Assembly (NCBI RefSeq): GCF_000429365.1
Contig: NZ_AUBS01000024.1
Location: forward strand, 1-63,998
DNA length: 63,998 nucleotides
Reading direction: 5' to 3'
From: Pseudodonghicola xiamenensis DSM 18339
GTDB taxonomy: Bacteria > Pseudomonadota > Alphaproteobacteria > Rhodobacterales > Rhodobacteraceae
A program made the position numbers and the translations under genes. The notes beneath the pieces are model-generated. The model searched no databases. It had not been told where the DNA came from and saw only the letters and a list, made by a program, of their open reading frames with translations. Below, one piece after another: positions 32,136 through 39,948 of the stretch. Position 1 is the stretch's first letter. Each line of letters opens with the position of its first letter.

Positions 32136-32625
32136 CGACGGGTTCCTCCGGGATCGAGGCAGAAAGCGCAGTGCGCCAGTCGTCCAGCCGCTTTGCCAGC
32201 GCCGGGTCCTGCAGTGCCAGGATAGCCGCAGCCATCAGCCCGGCATTGGCGCCTCCGGCGGCGCCGATCGCCATGGTGGCCACCGGGAACCCCTTGGGCA
32301 TCTGCACGATGGAATAAAGCGAATCGACACCCGACAACGTGCGCGTCTGGATCGGGACGCCAATCACCGGCACCCGGGTTTTCGACGCCATCATGCCGGG
32401 CAGATGCGCGGCCCCGCCGGCGCCCGCGATAATCACCTGCAGCCCGCGCGCCACGGCGCTTTTGCCGTAGTCCCACAGCCGGTCCGGTGTGCGGTGGGCC
32501 GAGACGATCCTGGCCTCATAGGGGATTTCGAGGGTGTCGAGGATTTCCGCGGCGAGTTTCATGGTGGGCCAGTCGGACTGGCTGCCCATGATGATACCGA
32601 CGGGCGGGTTGGCGGGATTGTTCAT
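32128..32625 (-). CDS. purE: N5-carboxyaminoimidazole ribonucleotide mutase
   Basis: 165-residue class I PurE that converts N5-CAIR to CAIR. The SGS/SAH motif blocks are [33 protein letters not shown] and [15 protein letters not shown]. Start at 32625 ([14 protein letters not shown]); an in-frame extension of 30 codons to 32715 lacks family similarity. Upstream gene of purEK. Confidence 0.97.
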   Translation of the reverse strand: MNNPANPPVGIIMGSQSDWPTMKLAAEILDTLEIPYEARIVSAHRTPDRLWDYGKSAVARGLQVIIAGAGGAAHLPGMMASKTRVPVIGVPIQTRTLSGVDSLYSIVQMPKGFPVATMAIGAAGGANAGLMAAAILALQDPALAKRLDDWRTALSASIPEEPVDD

Positions 32626-32752
32626 AAGCTGAGCGCCCCAAGCTGTGCCGTAAGCGGCGGAGGAGCGCGCACTATAGCCAAATCGGTCCTGCAGGCAATG
32701 TGTCTTGCCGGCCACTGTGGCCGGAGGTCCGCAAAGGCCCGCAGAGGCGTGA

Positions 32753-32977
32753 TCAGGCGATGATATCGGGGGTCAGCCGGTCCTCGATCAGCGCGATCAT
32801 GTCCTTGAGCCGCAGCTTCTGCTTTTTCAGGCGCTGCACGGTAAGCTGGTCGGCGGTGCCACGGTCGACAAGGGCGATGATCGCCTCATCCAGGTCGCGG
32901 TGCTGGCGGCGAAACACCTCGAGTTCGACCCGCAGAACCTCATCTGTTTTCATGGAGATATCGCTGCGGGCGTTCAT
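32753..32977 (-). CDS. YdcH-family protein (DUF465)
   Basis: 74 residues, almost entirely helical: a long amphipathic hairpin with [20 protein letters not shown] and [19 protein letters not shown]. This is the DUF465/YdcH small-protein family, common in alphaproteobacteria; function unknown. It lies between purE and the divergent hsp20. The start could also be the internal Met nine codons in. Confidence 0.9.
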   Translation of the reverse strand: MNARSDISMKTDEVLRVELEVFRRQHRDLDEAIIALVDRGTADQLTVQRLKKQKLRLKDMIALIEDRLTPDIIA

Positions 32978-33047
32978 GGCGACTCACGTGGCTGGGAAAG
33001 TGATTGTCAAAAAACACAATACGATGCCCGGCGGTTTTCGCCTAGCC

Positions 33048-33077
33048 CTTGTTAATGATCGGCATTCTGCCCATATT
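33048..33077 (+). promoter_or_regulatory. RpoH-type heat-shock promoter of hsp20
   Basis: CTTGTTA, 15 bases, CCCATATT. This fits the sigma-32 consensus (CTTGAAA, 13-17 bases, CCCATNT) in both elements and spacing. It lies about 66 bases upstream of the Hsp20 start. Confidence 0.75.
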
Positions 33078-33142
33078 CAATACAGTAGCGGCCGCCGGAA
33101 CGGGACCGCATGCTCCGTCGCTTTGGTAAAAGGACGAAAGAC

Positions 33143-33556
33143 GTGTCGAAACTTACCTTGGGATCCTACCCGCATCTGCTGGGGTTCGAGCAGCTTGAAC
33201 AATTGCTGCAACGCTCGGCCAAGTCGGGAAATGAGGGATACCCGCCGTATAACATCGAACAGACTTCCGATTACTCCTATCGCATCACTCTGGCAGTGGC
33301 CGGGTTTGGCGAGGATGATCTGTCCATCACGGTCGAGGATCGCCAATTGGTGATCCGCGGCCGCCAGAGAGATGACAGCGATGGGCGCGTGTTCCTTCAT
33401 CGTGGTATCGCCAGCCGTCAGTTCCAGCGCATGTTCGTGCTGGCCGATGGGGTCGAAGTGGGCGAAGCCGTCATGGAGAACGGTCTGCTGCATGTGGACC
33501 TGACCCGTGCTCTCCCGGAAACCGTGGTGCAGACCATCAACATCAGAAAGGGGTAA
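33143..33556 (+). CDS. Hsp20-family small heat-shock protein
   Basis: About 137 residues from the GTG at 33143, eight bases after AAAGGA. Alpha-crystallin domain with PYNIEQTSDYSYRITLAVAG, DLSITVEDRQLVIRGRQ and a C-terminal VQTINIRKG end (an IxI/V-like tail). Holds unfolding proteins for refolding. An upstream ATG at 33110 is in frame but lacks a ribosome binding site. It has an RpoH-type promoter and overlaps the DUF1150 gene region. Confidence 0.93.
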   Translation: MSKLTLGSYPHLLGFEQLEQLLQRSAKSGNEGYPPYNIEQTSDYSYRITLAVAGFGEDDLSITVEDRQLVIRGRQRDDSDGRVFLHRGIASRQFQRMFVLADGVEVGEAVMENGLLHVDLTRALPETVVQTINIRKG

Positions 33557-33561
33557 TGCAC

Positions 33562-33786
33562 ATGAACACGCCTTTTGATTTCAACCAGGACGCCCGCCGG
33601 ATCGTTTACGTGAAGGCGGTGGATGTCGCCGATCTGCCGGCCGAGGTTCAGGCCGGGGCGCAGGGGCTGGATCACCTCTATGCGGTGCACGATGCCCAGG
33701 GCCAGCAACTGGCGCTGGTGGCCGATCGGCGGATGGCCTTCATTCTGGCCCGTCAGAACGATCTCGAACCGGTCACCGTGCATTGA
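33562..33786 (+). CDS. DUF1150-family protein
   Basis: 74 residues (MNTPFDFNQDARRIVYVKAV DVADLPAEVQ; LYAVHDAQGQQLALVADRRM AF). The family is found next to hsp20 in alphaproteobacteria and is probably co-induced, but its role is unknown. AAAGGGG precedes the start; an ATG two codons earlier (33556) overlaps the hsp20 stop and is an alternative. Confidence 0.9.
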   Translation: MNTPFDFNQDARRIVYVKAVDVADLPAEVQAGAQGLDHLYAVHDAQGQQLALVADRRMAFILARQNDLEPVTVH

Positions 33787-34685
33787 GCCGCTTCGCCTTC
33801 GACTGGGTGGATGCCTTCACCGACCGTGCCTTTGGCGGCAACGGATGTGTCGTTGCCCACCAGGCCGATGGTCTGAGCGTCGCGGAGCGGCTGGCGCTGG
33901 TCCGCGAGACATCGCTTTCCGAATGCGCTTTCGTGGTGGCCTCGGAGATCGCTGACTTCGGTGCGCGCTATTACCTCGCCGACAAGGAAATCCTGATGGC
34001 GGGCCACCCGACGGTGGCGACTGTGGTGTCGCTGGTCGATCGCGGGCTGGTGACGTTGGAGGATGGCCGGACCGAGTTCACGCTGGAGGTCGGCGCCGGG
34101 GTTCTGCCGATTACCGTCACGCGGCACGACGGCAAGCTGAACGTCGTCATGACCCAGGCTGCGCCGCAGTTCGGCCTGGCCTTCGATCCGGCTGAAATCG
34201 CGGCGATGATGTCGCTGGCGCCTGAGGATATCCTGGGCACCCCGCAGGTGGTCTCTACCGGGTCGCCCTTCTGCATCACCGTGCTCGAGAACAAGGATGC
34301 GCTGCGGCGGGCCCGGCTCGATACCGATCTGTTTTATGCGATGAACCCGCCAGGCACCCCCCGGGCCGAGGTGGTCGAACCCTTTCTGGTTACCCTGGGC
34401 GGCGAGACCGAGGCGGGGGATACCTTTTCGCGCCTGCTGCTGCCGCCGCCGATGCCGGCGGAGGATCCCTTTACCGGCTCGGCCACGGGATGTATGGCCG
34501 GTTACCTGTGGCATCACAATCTGATCGACAGGTCACGCTTCCGCGCCGAGCAGGGGCATTGGATGGGCCGCCCCGGTCTGGCCGAGGTCGAGGTTCTGGG
34601 GCCGCGATCCGCGCCCACCGGCGTCAAGGTCGGCGGTCAGGGCTATGTGTTGATGCGCGGAGAGCTGGAGCTGCCGGCGGCCTGA
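33783..34685 (+). CDS. PhzF-family isomerase-like protein
   Basis: 300 residues. Two-domain diaminopimelate-epimerase fold: WVDAFTDRAFGGNGCVVAH at the N-terminus, catalytic Glu47 in ETSLSECAFV, and the second-domain phosphate-binding-like loop EDPFTGSATGCMAGYLW. It starts at a TTG overlapping the DUF1150 stop (TTGA), suggesting coupled translation with the hsp20 pair. Substrate unknown; phenazine genes are absent, so phenazine synthesis should not be inferred. Confidence 0.9.
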   Translation: MSRFAFDWVDAFTDRAFGGNGCVVAHQADGLSVAERLALVRETSLSECAFVVASEIADFGARYYLADKEILMAGHPTVATVVSLVDRGLVTLEDGRTEFTLEVGAGVLPITVTRHDGKLNVVMTQAAPQFGLAFDPAEIAAMMSLAPEDILGTPQVVSTGSPFCITVLENKDALRRARLDTDLFYAMNPPGTPRAEVVEPFLVTLGGETEAGDTFSRLLLPPPMPAEDPFTGSATGCMAGYLWHHNLIDRSRFRAEQGHWMGRPGLAEVEVLGPRSAPTGVKVGGQGYVLMRGELELPAA

Positions 34686-34718
34686 TCCGGGCCGTCGCAA
34701 GAAAGACAGGACTGCCCG

Positions 34719-35579
34719 ATGACCGAGCCCGCAATCGCCATCCTGCCCTACGGGCGTCGTCTGGGGCCGGCGCTGTCGGCCCTGCCGGTTACCGATCTGA
34801 TCTGGCCTCTTGGCTGTCCGGATCGGTTGAAGGGCGGCACCGTCGGCGATCTGGGGCCACAGGATCATCTGCTGGTCTATCCCCGCACCGACATCCATTT
34901 CCGCCTGCGCCGCGGCACCAAGGCACGGATTTCGCTGATCATGGCGGAACCCGAGGTGATCCATCGCAAGCACCTGCGCCTGCTGCGGCTGAGCTGGCGG
35001 CGATTCTATCGCATCCTCACCTTCAACGAGGGGCTGCTGAACGCGGTGCCCAACGCGGTGCTGTTCCCTCTGGGCACCACCTGGGTGCCGGAATGGCGCG
35101 ATCTGCCGCTGGACAAGACCGCGATGTGTTCGCTGATCGCCTCGGCCAAGCGGGATTCCGAAGGCCACAAGCTGCGCCATGCGATGGTCGACTGGTCGCG
35201 CGTCAGCGGGCAGGACGTAACGGTTCTGGGGCGTGGCTATACCCCTTTCGAGGCCAAGGCCGAGGGGCTCGCCCCCTATCGTTATTCCATCGTCATCGAG
35301 AATGTGCAGGAGACCAACTATTTCTCGGAAAAACTGATGGACGCGGTGCTGTGCAATACGGTGCCGATCTATTGGGGCTGTCCCAATCTGGACCGCTTCA
35401 TGAACCCCGAGGGCATCATCCAATGTCAAACCGAAGCCGATCTGCGCGCGGCGGTCGCCGCCATGTCGGTTGAGGATTTCGAGGCGCGCCTGCCGCAGCT
35501 TCGCCGTCTGCAGGGCGAGCTGGAGCAATATATCGACATCGACGTCCGCGCCGCCGAGGTCATTCGTCAGAGCCTTTGA
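34719..35579 (+). CDS. Glycosyltransferase family 10 (fucosyltransferase-like)
   Basis: 286 residues. The C-terminal half carries the GT10 signature YRYSIVIENVQETNYFSEKL MDAVLCNTVPIYWGCPN (about residues 180-220). This is the GDP-fucose-type binding block that defines alpha-1,3/1,4 fucosyltransferase relatives. No signal peptide or membrane segment. It is the only surface-glycan enzyme in this part, with no nucleotide-sugar synthesis gene beside it, so donor and acceptor are not known. Confidence 0.85.
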   Translation: MTEPAIAILPYGRRLGPALSALPVTDLIWPLGCPDRLKGGTVGDLGPQDHLLVYPRTDIHFRLRRGTKARISLIMAEPEVIHRKHLRLLRLSWRRFYRILTFNEGLLNAVPNAVLFPLGTTWVPEWRDLPLDKTAMCSLIASAKRDSEGHKLRHAMVDWSRVSGQDVTVLGRGYTPFEAKAEGLAPYRYSIVIENVQETNYFSEKLMDAVLCNTVPIYWGCPNLDRFMNPEGIIQCQTEADLRAAVAAMSVEDFEARLPQLRRLQGELEQYIDIDVRAAEVIRQSL

Positions 35580-35647
35580 GCCAGGTTTCGCGGCGAATGG
35601 TCCGCCGCCTTGCTTTTGCTGGGGCAAAGCTGTAAGTCCCCCGCCAC

Positions 35648-35682
35648 ACCGGTCGCAGCCTACCCGGTTATCAAAACAAGGA
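35648..35682 (+). promoter_or_regulatory. PreQ1-I riboswitch controlling queCDEF
   Basis: Stem P1 is ACCGG (35648-35652) with CCGGT (35664-35668). The loop begins TCGCAG and ends with a C (35663) where preQ1 is expected to pair. The A-rich tail TATCAAAACAAGGA contains the queC ribosome binding site AAGGA (35678-35682). Loop start and tail match, almost base for base, the Thermoanaerobacter tengcongensis aptamer as I remember it (GGUCGCAG...UUAACAAAACAAGG). Folding into the pseudoknot would hide the ribosome binding site when preQ1 is plentiful, giving translational shut-off. Confidence 0.9.
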
Positions 35683-35690
35683 CTGAAACG

Positions 35691-36392
35691 ATGAAAACTG
35701 CTGTTGTCTGCTCTGGCGGACTTGATTCCGTGTCGCTGGCTCATGTGCTGGCGGCGGAAAACTCTCTCACACGACTGATCTCTTTCGACTATGGCCAGAG
35801 GCACCGGAAAGAGCTGGACTTCGCCGCCGCCTGTGCGGCGCGTCTCGGGGTGCCGCATCATGTGATCGACCTGCGGTCTGTCGGGGCGGCTCTGACCGGC
35901 TCGGCGCTGACCGACGGGCTGGATGTGCCCGATGGGCATTATGCGGAAGAGACCATGCGCATCACCGTGGTCCCGAACCGCAACGCCATCATGTTGACCA
36001 TCGCCTTCGGCATTGCCGCGGCGCAGGGGGATGATGCGGTGGCCACCGCCGTGCATGGCGGCGATCACTTCATCTATCCCGATTGCCGCCCGGCCTTTAC
36101 CGAGGCCTTCGACGCGATGCAGCGGGCGGCGCTCGACGGTTATGCCGATGTGCGCCTGTCGACCCCCTTCGTGCACCGCAGCAAGGCCGATATCGTCTCC
36201 GCCGGCGCCAAGGCCGGCACACCCTTTGAACAGACCTGGTCCTGTTACAAGGGCGGAGAGGTGCATTGCGGCCGATGCGGCACCTGTGTCGAGCGGCGCG
36301 AGGCCTTCGATCTCGCCGGGGTCGAAGACCCGACCACCTATGCCGATCCCGATTTCTGGCGTGCGGCCGTCGCCGCGCGGGGGGAGGCGTGA
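35691..36392 (+). CDS. queC: 7-cyano-7-deazaguanine (preQ0) synthase
   Basis: 233 residues. Uses ATP and ammonia to turn 7-carboxy-7-deazaguanine into preQ0. PP-loop SGGLDS at 8-13 and the zinc-binding Cys cluster CYKGGEVHCGRCGTCVERR near the C-terminus are complete. AAGGA lies eight bases before the ATG, inside the riboswitch tail. Its TGA overlaps the queD ATG (TGATG). Confidence 0.97.
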   Translation: MKTAVVCSGGLDSVSLAHVLAAENSLTRLISFDYGQRHRKELDFAAACAARLGVPHHVIDLRSVGAALTGSALTDGLDVPDGHYAEETMRITVVPNRNAIMLTIAFGIAAAQGDDAVATAVHGGDHFIYPDCRPAFTEAFDAMQRAALDGYADVRLSTPFVHRSKADIVSAGAKAGTPFEQTWSCYKGGEVHCGRCGTCVERREAFDLAGVEDPTTYADPDFWRAAVAARGEA

Positions 36393-36745
36393 TGTATCGG
36401 ATCAGCAAGGAGTTCCACTTCTCCGCCTCGCATCAGCTTTCTCACCTCGCTCCCGATCACCAATGTGCCAGGCTGCATGGGCATAATTACATCGTGGTGG
36501 TCGAGCTGGCGGCGGCTGAGTTGAACGCGGACGGTTTCGTGCGTGATTATCACGAGCTGGCGCCGCTGAAGACCTATATCGACGATGCCTTCGATCATCG
36601 TCACCTGAATGATGTGTTGCCGATGGCCTCCACCGCCGAGAACATGGCACGGCATTTCTTCGACTGGTGCCGCGCGCGCTGGCCCGAGGTGGCGGCGGTC
36701 AAGGTTTCCGAGACGCCCAAGACCTGGGCCGAGTACCGGCCATGA
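36392..36745 (+). CDS. queD: 6-carboxy-5,6,7,8-tetrahydropterin synthase
   Basis: 117 residues. Converts dihydroneopterin triphosphate to 6-carboxytetrahydropterin. Zinc ligands H14, H29 and H31 ([15 protein letters not shown]) and catalytic Cys25 are present, as is the late DHRHLND block. Overlaps queC at its start and queE at its end (ATGA), so the operon order matches the pathway closely. Confidence 0.96.
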   Translation: MYRISKEFHFSASHQLSHLAPDHQCARLHGHNYIVVVELAAAELNADGFVRDYHELAPLKTYIDDAFDHRHLNDVLPMASTAENMARHFFDWCRARWPEVAAVKVSETPKTWAEYRP

Positions 36746-37449
36746 CCCTGCGGATATCCGAGATTTTCGGCCCCACCATCCAGGGCGAGGGGGCACTGAT
36801 CGGCGTGCCCACGGTTTTCGTGCGGGCGGGGGGCTGCGATTACCGCTGTGTCTGGTGCGACAGCCTGCATGCGGTCGACAGCGCCTATCGAAGGGATTGG
36901 GCGCCGATGACGCCTGACGCGATCTGGGCCGAGGTGAAACGGCTGTCCTCCGGTCAGCCGCTGGTGGTCTCGATCTCCGGTGGCAATCCGGCGATCCAGG
37001 ACTTCGGGCCGCTGATCGCGCTGGGGCGGGCCGAGGGCTATGGCTTTGCCTGCGAAACCCAAGGCTCGGTTGCGCGCGACTGGTTCGCCGATCTCGATAC
37101 GCTGGTCCTGAGCCCCAAGCCGCCGTCGTCGTACCAGGTGGTCGATTGGGCCGCTTTTGACGCCTGTCTCGCGGCGGCGGGGCTGGGGCCGCAGGTGGGG
37201 ATGAAGATCGTGATCTTCGACGAGGCGGATTATCTCTGGGCCCGCGAGGTGGCGGAGCGTTACCCCGACCTGCCGCTCTATCTGCAACCCGGCAACCCCG
37301 AGGTCGACCCGGATCGCCCGGTCGATCTGACTGCGGCGCTGGCCCGGCTGGAAGGGCTGATCGACCGGGTCACCGCCGATGGATGGTTCCGCCCGCGTGT
37401 GCTGCCGCAGCTTCACATGCTGGTCTGGGGCAACAAGCGCGGCGTTTGA
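36742..37449 (+). CDS. queE: 7-carboxy-7-deazaguanine synthase (radical SAM)
   Basis: 235 residues. Radical-SAM ring contraction forming 7-carboxy-7-deazaguanine. The [4Fe-4S] motif is CDYRCVWC, C32-x3-C36-x2-C39, in [30 protein letters not shown] and [12 protein letters not shown] follow the family pattern. Start at the ATG overlapping the queD stop; a longer frame from 36667 overlaps queD and is rejected. Confidence 0.96.
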   Translation: MTLRISEIFGPTIQGEGALIGVPTVFVRAGGCDYRCVWCDSLHAVDSAYRRDWAPMTPDAIWAEVKRLSSGQPLVVSISGGNPAIQDFGPLIALGRAEGYGFACETQGSVARDWFADLDTLVLSPKPPSSYQVVDWAAFDACLAAAGLGPQVGMKIVIFDEADYLWAREVAERYPDLPLYLQPGNPEVDPDRPVDLTAALARLEGLIDRVTADGWFRPRVLPQLHMLVWGNKRGV

Positions 37450-37470
37450 CGACAGTTCAGGAGACAGATC

Positions 37471-37935
37471 ATGACCAATTCGATCTACAAGGACCTCAAG
37501 CAATTGGGCGGCGCCACCGTGCTGCCCGCCAATCCCGATGCGGCGGAGCTGGAGCGGGTGCAGAACCCGCAGGCCGACGTGGCCTATAACGTGCGCTTCA
37601 CCGCGCCCGAGTTCACCTCGCTCTGCCCGATGACGGGGCAGCCCGATTTCGCCCATCTGGTGATCGACTATGTGCCAGGTGATTGGCTGGTGGAAAGCAA
37701 ATCGCTGAAGCTTTACCTCGGTGCCTTCCGCAACCATGGAGCCTTTCACGAGGATTGCACCGTGTCGATCGGCCGGCGGCTGGTGGAATTCCTGGCGCCG
37801 CAATGGTTGCGCATCGGTGGTTACTGGTATCCGCGCGGAGGTATCCCGATTGATGTCTTCTGGCAGACCGGGCCGATGCCCGAAGGCGTCTGGATTCCCG
37901 ATCAGGGCGTGCCGCCCTATCGTGGCCGGGGATAA
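37471..37935 (+). CDS. queF: NADPH-dependent preQ0 reductase
   Basis: 154 residues. Reduces the nitrile of preQ0 to the amine preQ1, the ligand of the riboswitch upstream. Type I (short) QueF: catalytic Cys52 and Asp59 in [11 protein letters not shown] and the motif [20 protein letters not shown]. Ends the operon; a strong bidirectional terminator follows. Downstream genes tgt and queA are not in the window. Confidence 0.97.
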   Translation: MTNSIYKDLKQLGGATVLPANPDAAELERVQNPQADVAYNVRFTAPEFTSLCPMTGQPDFAHLVIDYVPGDWLVESKSLKLYLGAFRNHGAFHEDCTVSIGRRLVEFLAPQWLRIGGYWYPRGGIPIDVFWQTGPMPEGVWIPDQGVPPYRGRG

Positions 37936-37956
37936 ACAGGGCCGCCCTTCCTCAAG

Positions 37957-37995
37957 AAAAAAGGCCCGGAGCAGTGCTCCGGGCCTTTTCTCTTT
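37957..37995. terminator. Bidirectional terminator between queF and sat-cysC
   Basis: AAAAGGCCCGGAGCA and TGCTCCGGGCCTTTT form a near-perfect stem of about 13 bp with T-rich flanks on both strands, serving the two convergent genes. Confidence 0.93.
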
Positions 37996-38011
37996 CTTCA
38001 GGGAACCGCGA

Positions 38012-39730
38012 TCAGCTCAGGCCGATCAGCCCCATGCTTTCCAGTTTCAGCAGCACCTGATGCGCGCAATTATCGACATCGGTGCCTTCGGTTTCAAGCC
38101 GCAGCTCGGGGTTCTCGGGGGCTTCGTAAGGGTCGGAGATCCCCGTGAATTCCTTGATCTTGCCTTCGCGGGCGAGCTTGTAGAGCCCCTTGCGGTCGCG
38201 ACGTTCGCATTCCTCGATCGAGGTGGCGACATGCACCTCGACGAAGGCGCCATAGGCTTCGATCATCTCGCGCACGGCGCGGCGGGTCGCGGTATAGGGC
38301 GCGATCGGTGCACAGATGGCGATACCGCCATTCTTGGTGATCTCGGACGCGACATAGCCGATCCGTTTGATGTTGATGTCGCGGTGCTCTTTCGAGAAGC
38401 CCAGCTCGGAGCTGAGGTGTTTACGCACCACATCGCCATCGAGCAGGGTGACGGGGCGGCCGCCCATCTCCATCAGCTTGACCATCAGCGCGTTGGCAAC
38501 CGTCGATTTCCCCGAACCGGAGAAACCGGTGAAGAACACGGTAAAGCCCTGCTTGGCGCGCGGCGGCTTGGTCTTGCGCAGCTCGGTCACCACCTCGGGG
38601 AAGGAGAACCACTCGGGAATTTCCAGGCCTTCGGCCAGGCGGCGGCGCAGTTCGGTGCCCGAGATGTTCAGGATGGTGACGTTGTCGCGATCCTCGATCT
38701 CGTCATTCGGCTCGTACTGGGCGCGCTCTTGCACATAGACCATGTGCTTGAAGTCGACCATTTCGATGCCGATCTCGTCCTGATGCGTGCGGAACAGCTC
38801 CTGTGCATCATAGGGGCCATAGAAGTCCTCGCCGGCGGAGTTCTTGCCGGGGCCGGCGTGGTCGCGGCCGACGATCATATGGGTGCAACCGTGGTTCTTG
38901 CGGATCAGACCGTGCCACACGGCCTCGCGCGGGCCGGCCATGCGCATCGCCAGGTTCAGCAGCGACATGGTGGTGGTGGATTGCGGATATTTGTCCAGCA
39001 CTGCCTCATAGCAGCGCACGCGGGTGAAGTGATCGACGTCGCCCGGCTTGGTCATGCCGACCACCGGGTGGATCAGCAGGTTGGCCTGCGCCTCTTTCGC
39101 GGCGCGGAAGGTCAGCTCTTGGTGGGCGCGGTGCAGCGGGTTGCGGGTCTGGAAGGCGACGATGCGGCGCCAGCCCAGCTTGCGGAAGTAGGCGCGCAGT
39201 TCGTTCGGGGTGTCGCGGCGGGCCTTGAAGTCATAATGCACCGGTTGCTGGATGCCGGTCACCGGGCCGCCAAGGTAGATCTTGCCGGCGGTGTTGTGCA
39301 GGTAGTTGACGGCCGGATGCGCCAGATCGTCGGCACCGAACACCATTTCGGCCTCGCGCGATTTGTTCGGCTCCCAACGGTCGGTGACGGTCATGGTCGC
39401 CAGGATCACGCCTTCCTGATCGCGCAGCGCGATGTCTTCGCCCAGCTCGAGCCCGGCAGCGAATTCTTCCGACACGTCCAGCGTGATCGGCATCGGCCAA
39501 AGCGCGCCGTCGGCGGTGCGCATGTTTTCGACGACGCCGTTATAGTCGGCTTCGCTCAGAAACCCCTTGAGAGGGAAGAAGCCACCATTCATCAGCAGTT
39601 CGAGATCGCAGATCTGGCGCGGGGTAAGATCGAAGCTTTTCAAGTTGGCTGCTTCGAATTTCAATTTTTGGGCGGAATCATAGGATACGTAAAGCTCGGG
39701 GATAGGAGCCAAATTGCTAAGCATCGTCAT
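38012..39730 (-). CDS. sat-cysC: Bifunctional sulfate adenylyltransferase / APS kinase
   Basis: 572 residues. The N-terminal ATP sulfurylase (about 1-385) contains QTRNPLHRAHQELTFRA and IVGRDHAGPGKN, which bind ATP and sulfate. The C-terminal APS kinase (about 390-572) has the P-loop GFSGSGKST and LLDGDVVRKHLSSELGFSKE HR. It activates sulfate to PAPS for assimilation and sulfotransfer. Order sulfurylase-then-kinase is as in the fused bacterial enzymes. No other cys gene adjoins it. Upstream 39731-39948 is non-coding, with a CCCTGG-TTGGC direct repeat. Confidence 0.96.
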   Translation of the reverse strand: MTMLSNLAPIPELYVSYDSAQKLKFEAANLKSFDLTPRQICDLELLMNGGFFPLKGFLSEADYNGVVENMRTADGALWPMPITLDVSEEFAAGLELGEDIALRDQEGVILATMTVTDRWEPNKSREAEMVFGADDLAHPAVNYLHNTAGKIYLGGPVTGIQQPVHYDFKARRDTPNELRAYFRKLGWRRIVAFQTRNPLHRAHQELTFRAAKEAQANLLIHPVVGMTKPGDVDHFTRVRCYEAVLDKYPQSTTTMSLLNLAMRMAGPREAVWHGLIRKNHGCTHMIVGRDHAGPGKNSAGEDFYGPYDAQELFRTHQDEIGIEMVDFKHMVYVQERAQYEPNDEIEDRDNVTILNISGTELRRRLAEGLEIPEWFSFPEVVTELRKTKPPRAKQGFTVFFTGFSGSGKSTVANALMVKLMEMGGRPVTLLDGDVVRKHLSSELGFSKEHRDINIKRIGYVASEITKNGGIAICAPIAPYTATRRAVREMIEAYGAFVEVHVATSIEECERRDRKGLYKLAREGKIKEFTGISDPYEAPENPELRLETEGTDVDNCAHQVLLKLESMGLIGLS

Positions 39731-39948
39731 TTCAAATCTCTCGACTTCGGTTGTTCGGGCCGGCCCGCGCTCGGGTCGTCGGCGGCATAGCCTTGCTCTT
39801 TATGAGATGTCCAGTGGCCGCAGGGGATTTATACCGGGAATGGAAAATTCTGGCACAGTTTTCGCGGCTTTTCGCCAGTTTTCCATGGGGTGATGTGGGA
39901 AGGACGCGTGATTTGCGCCCTGGTTTGGCCCTGGCTTGGCCCGGGGGG

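Noticed and set aside
37721..39790. 689-codon open frame antisense to sat-cysC
   Set aside because: Overlaps the terminator and the whole sulfurylase/kinase gene; shadow frame.
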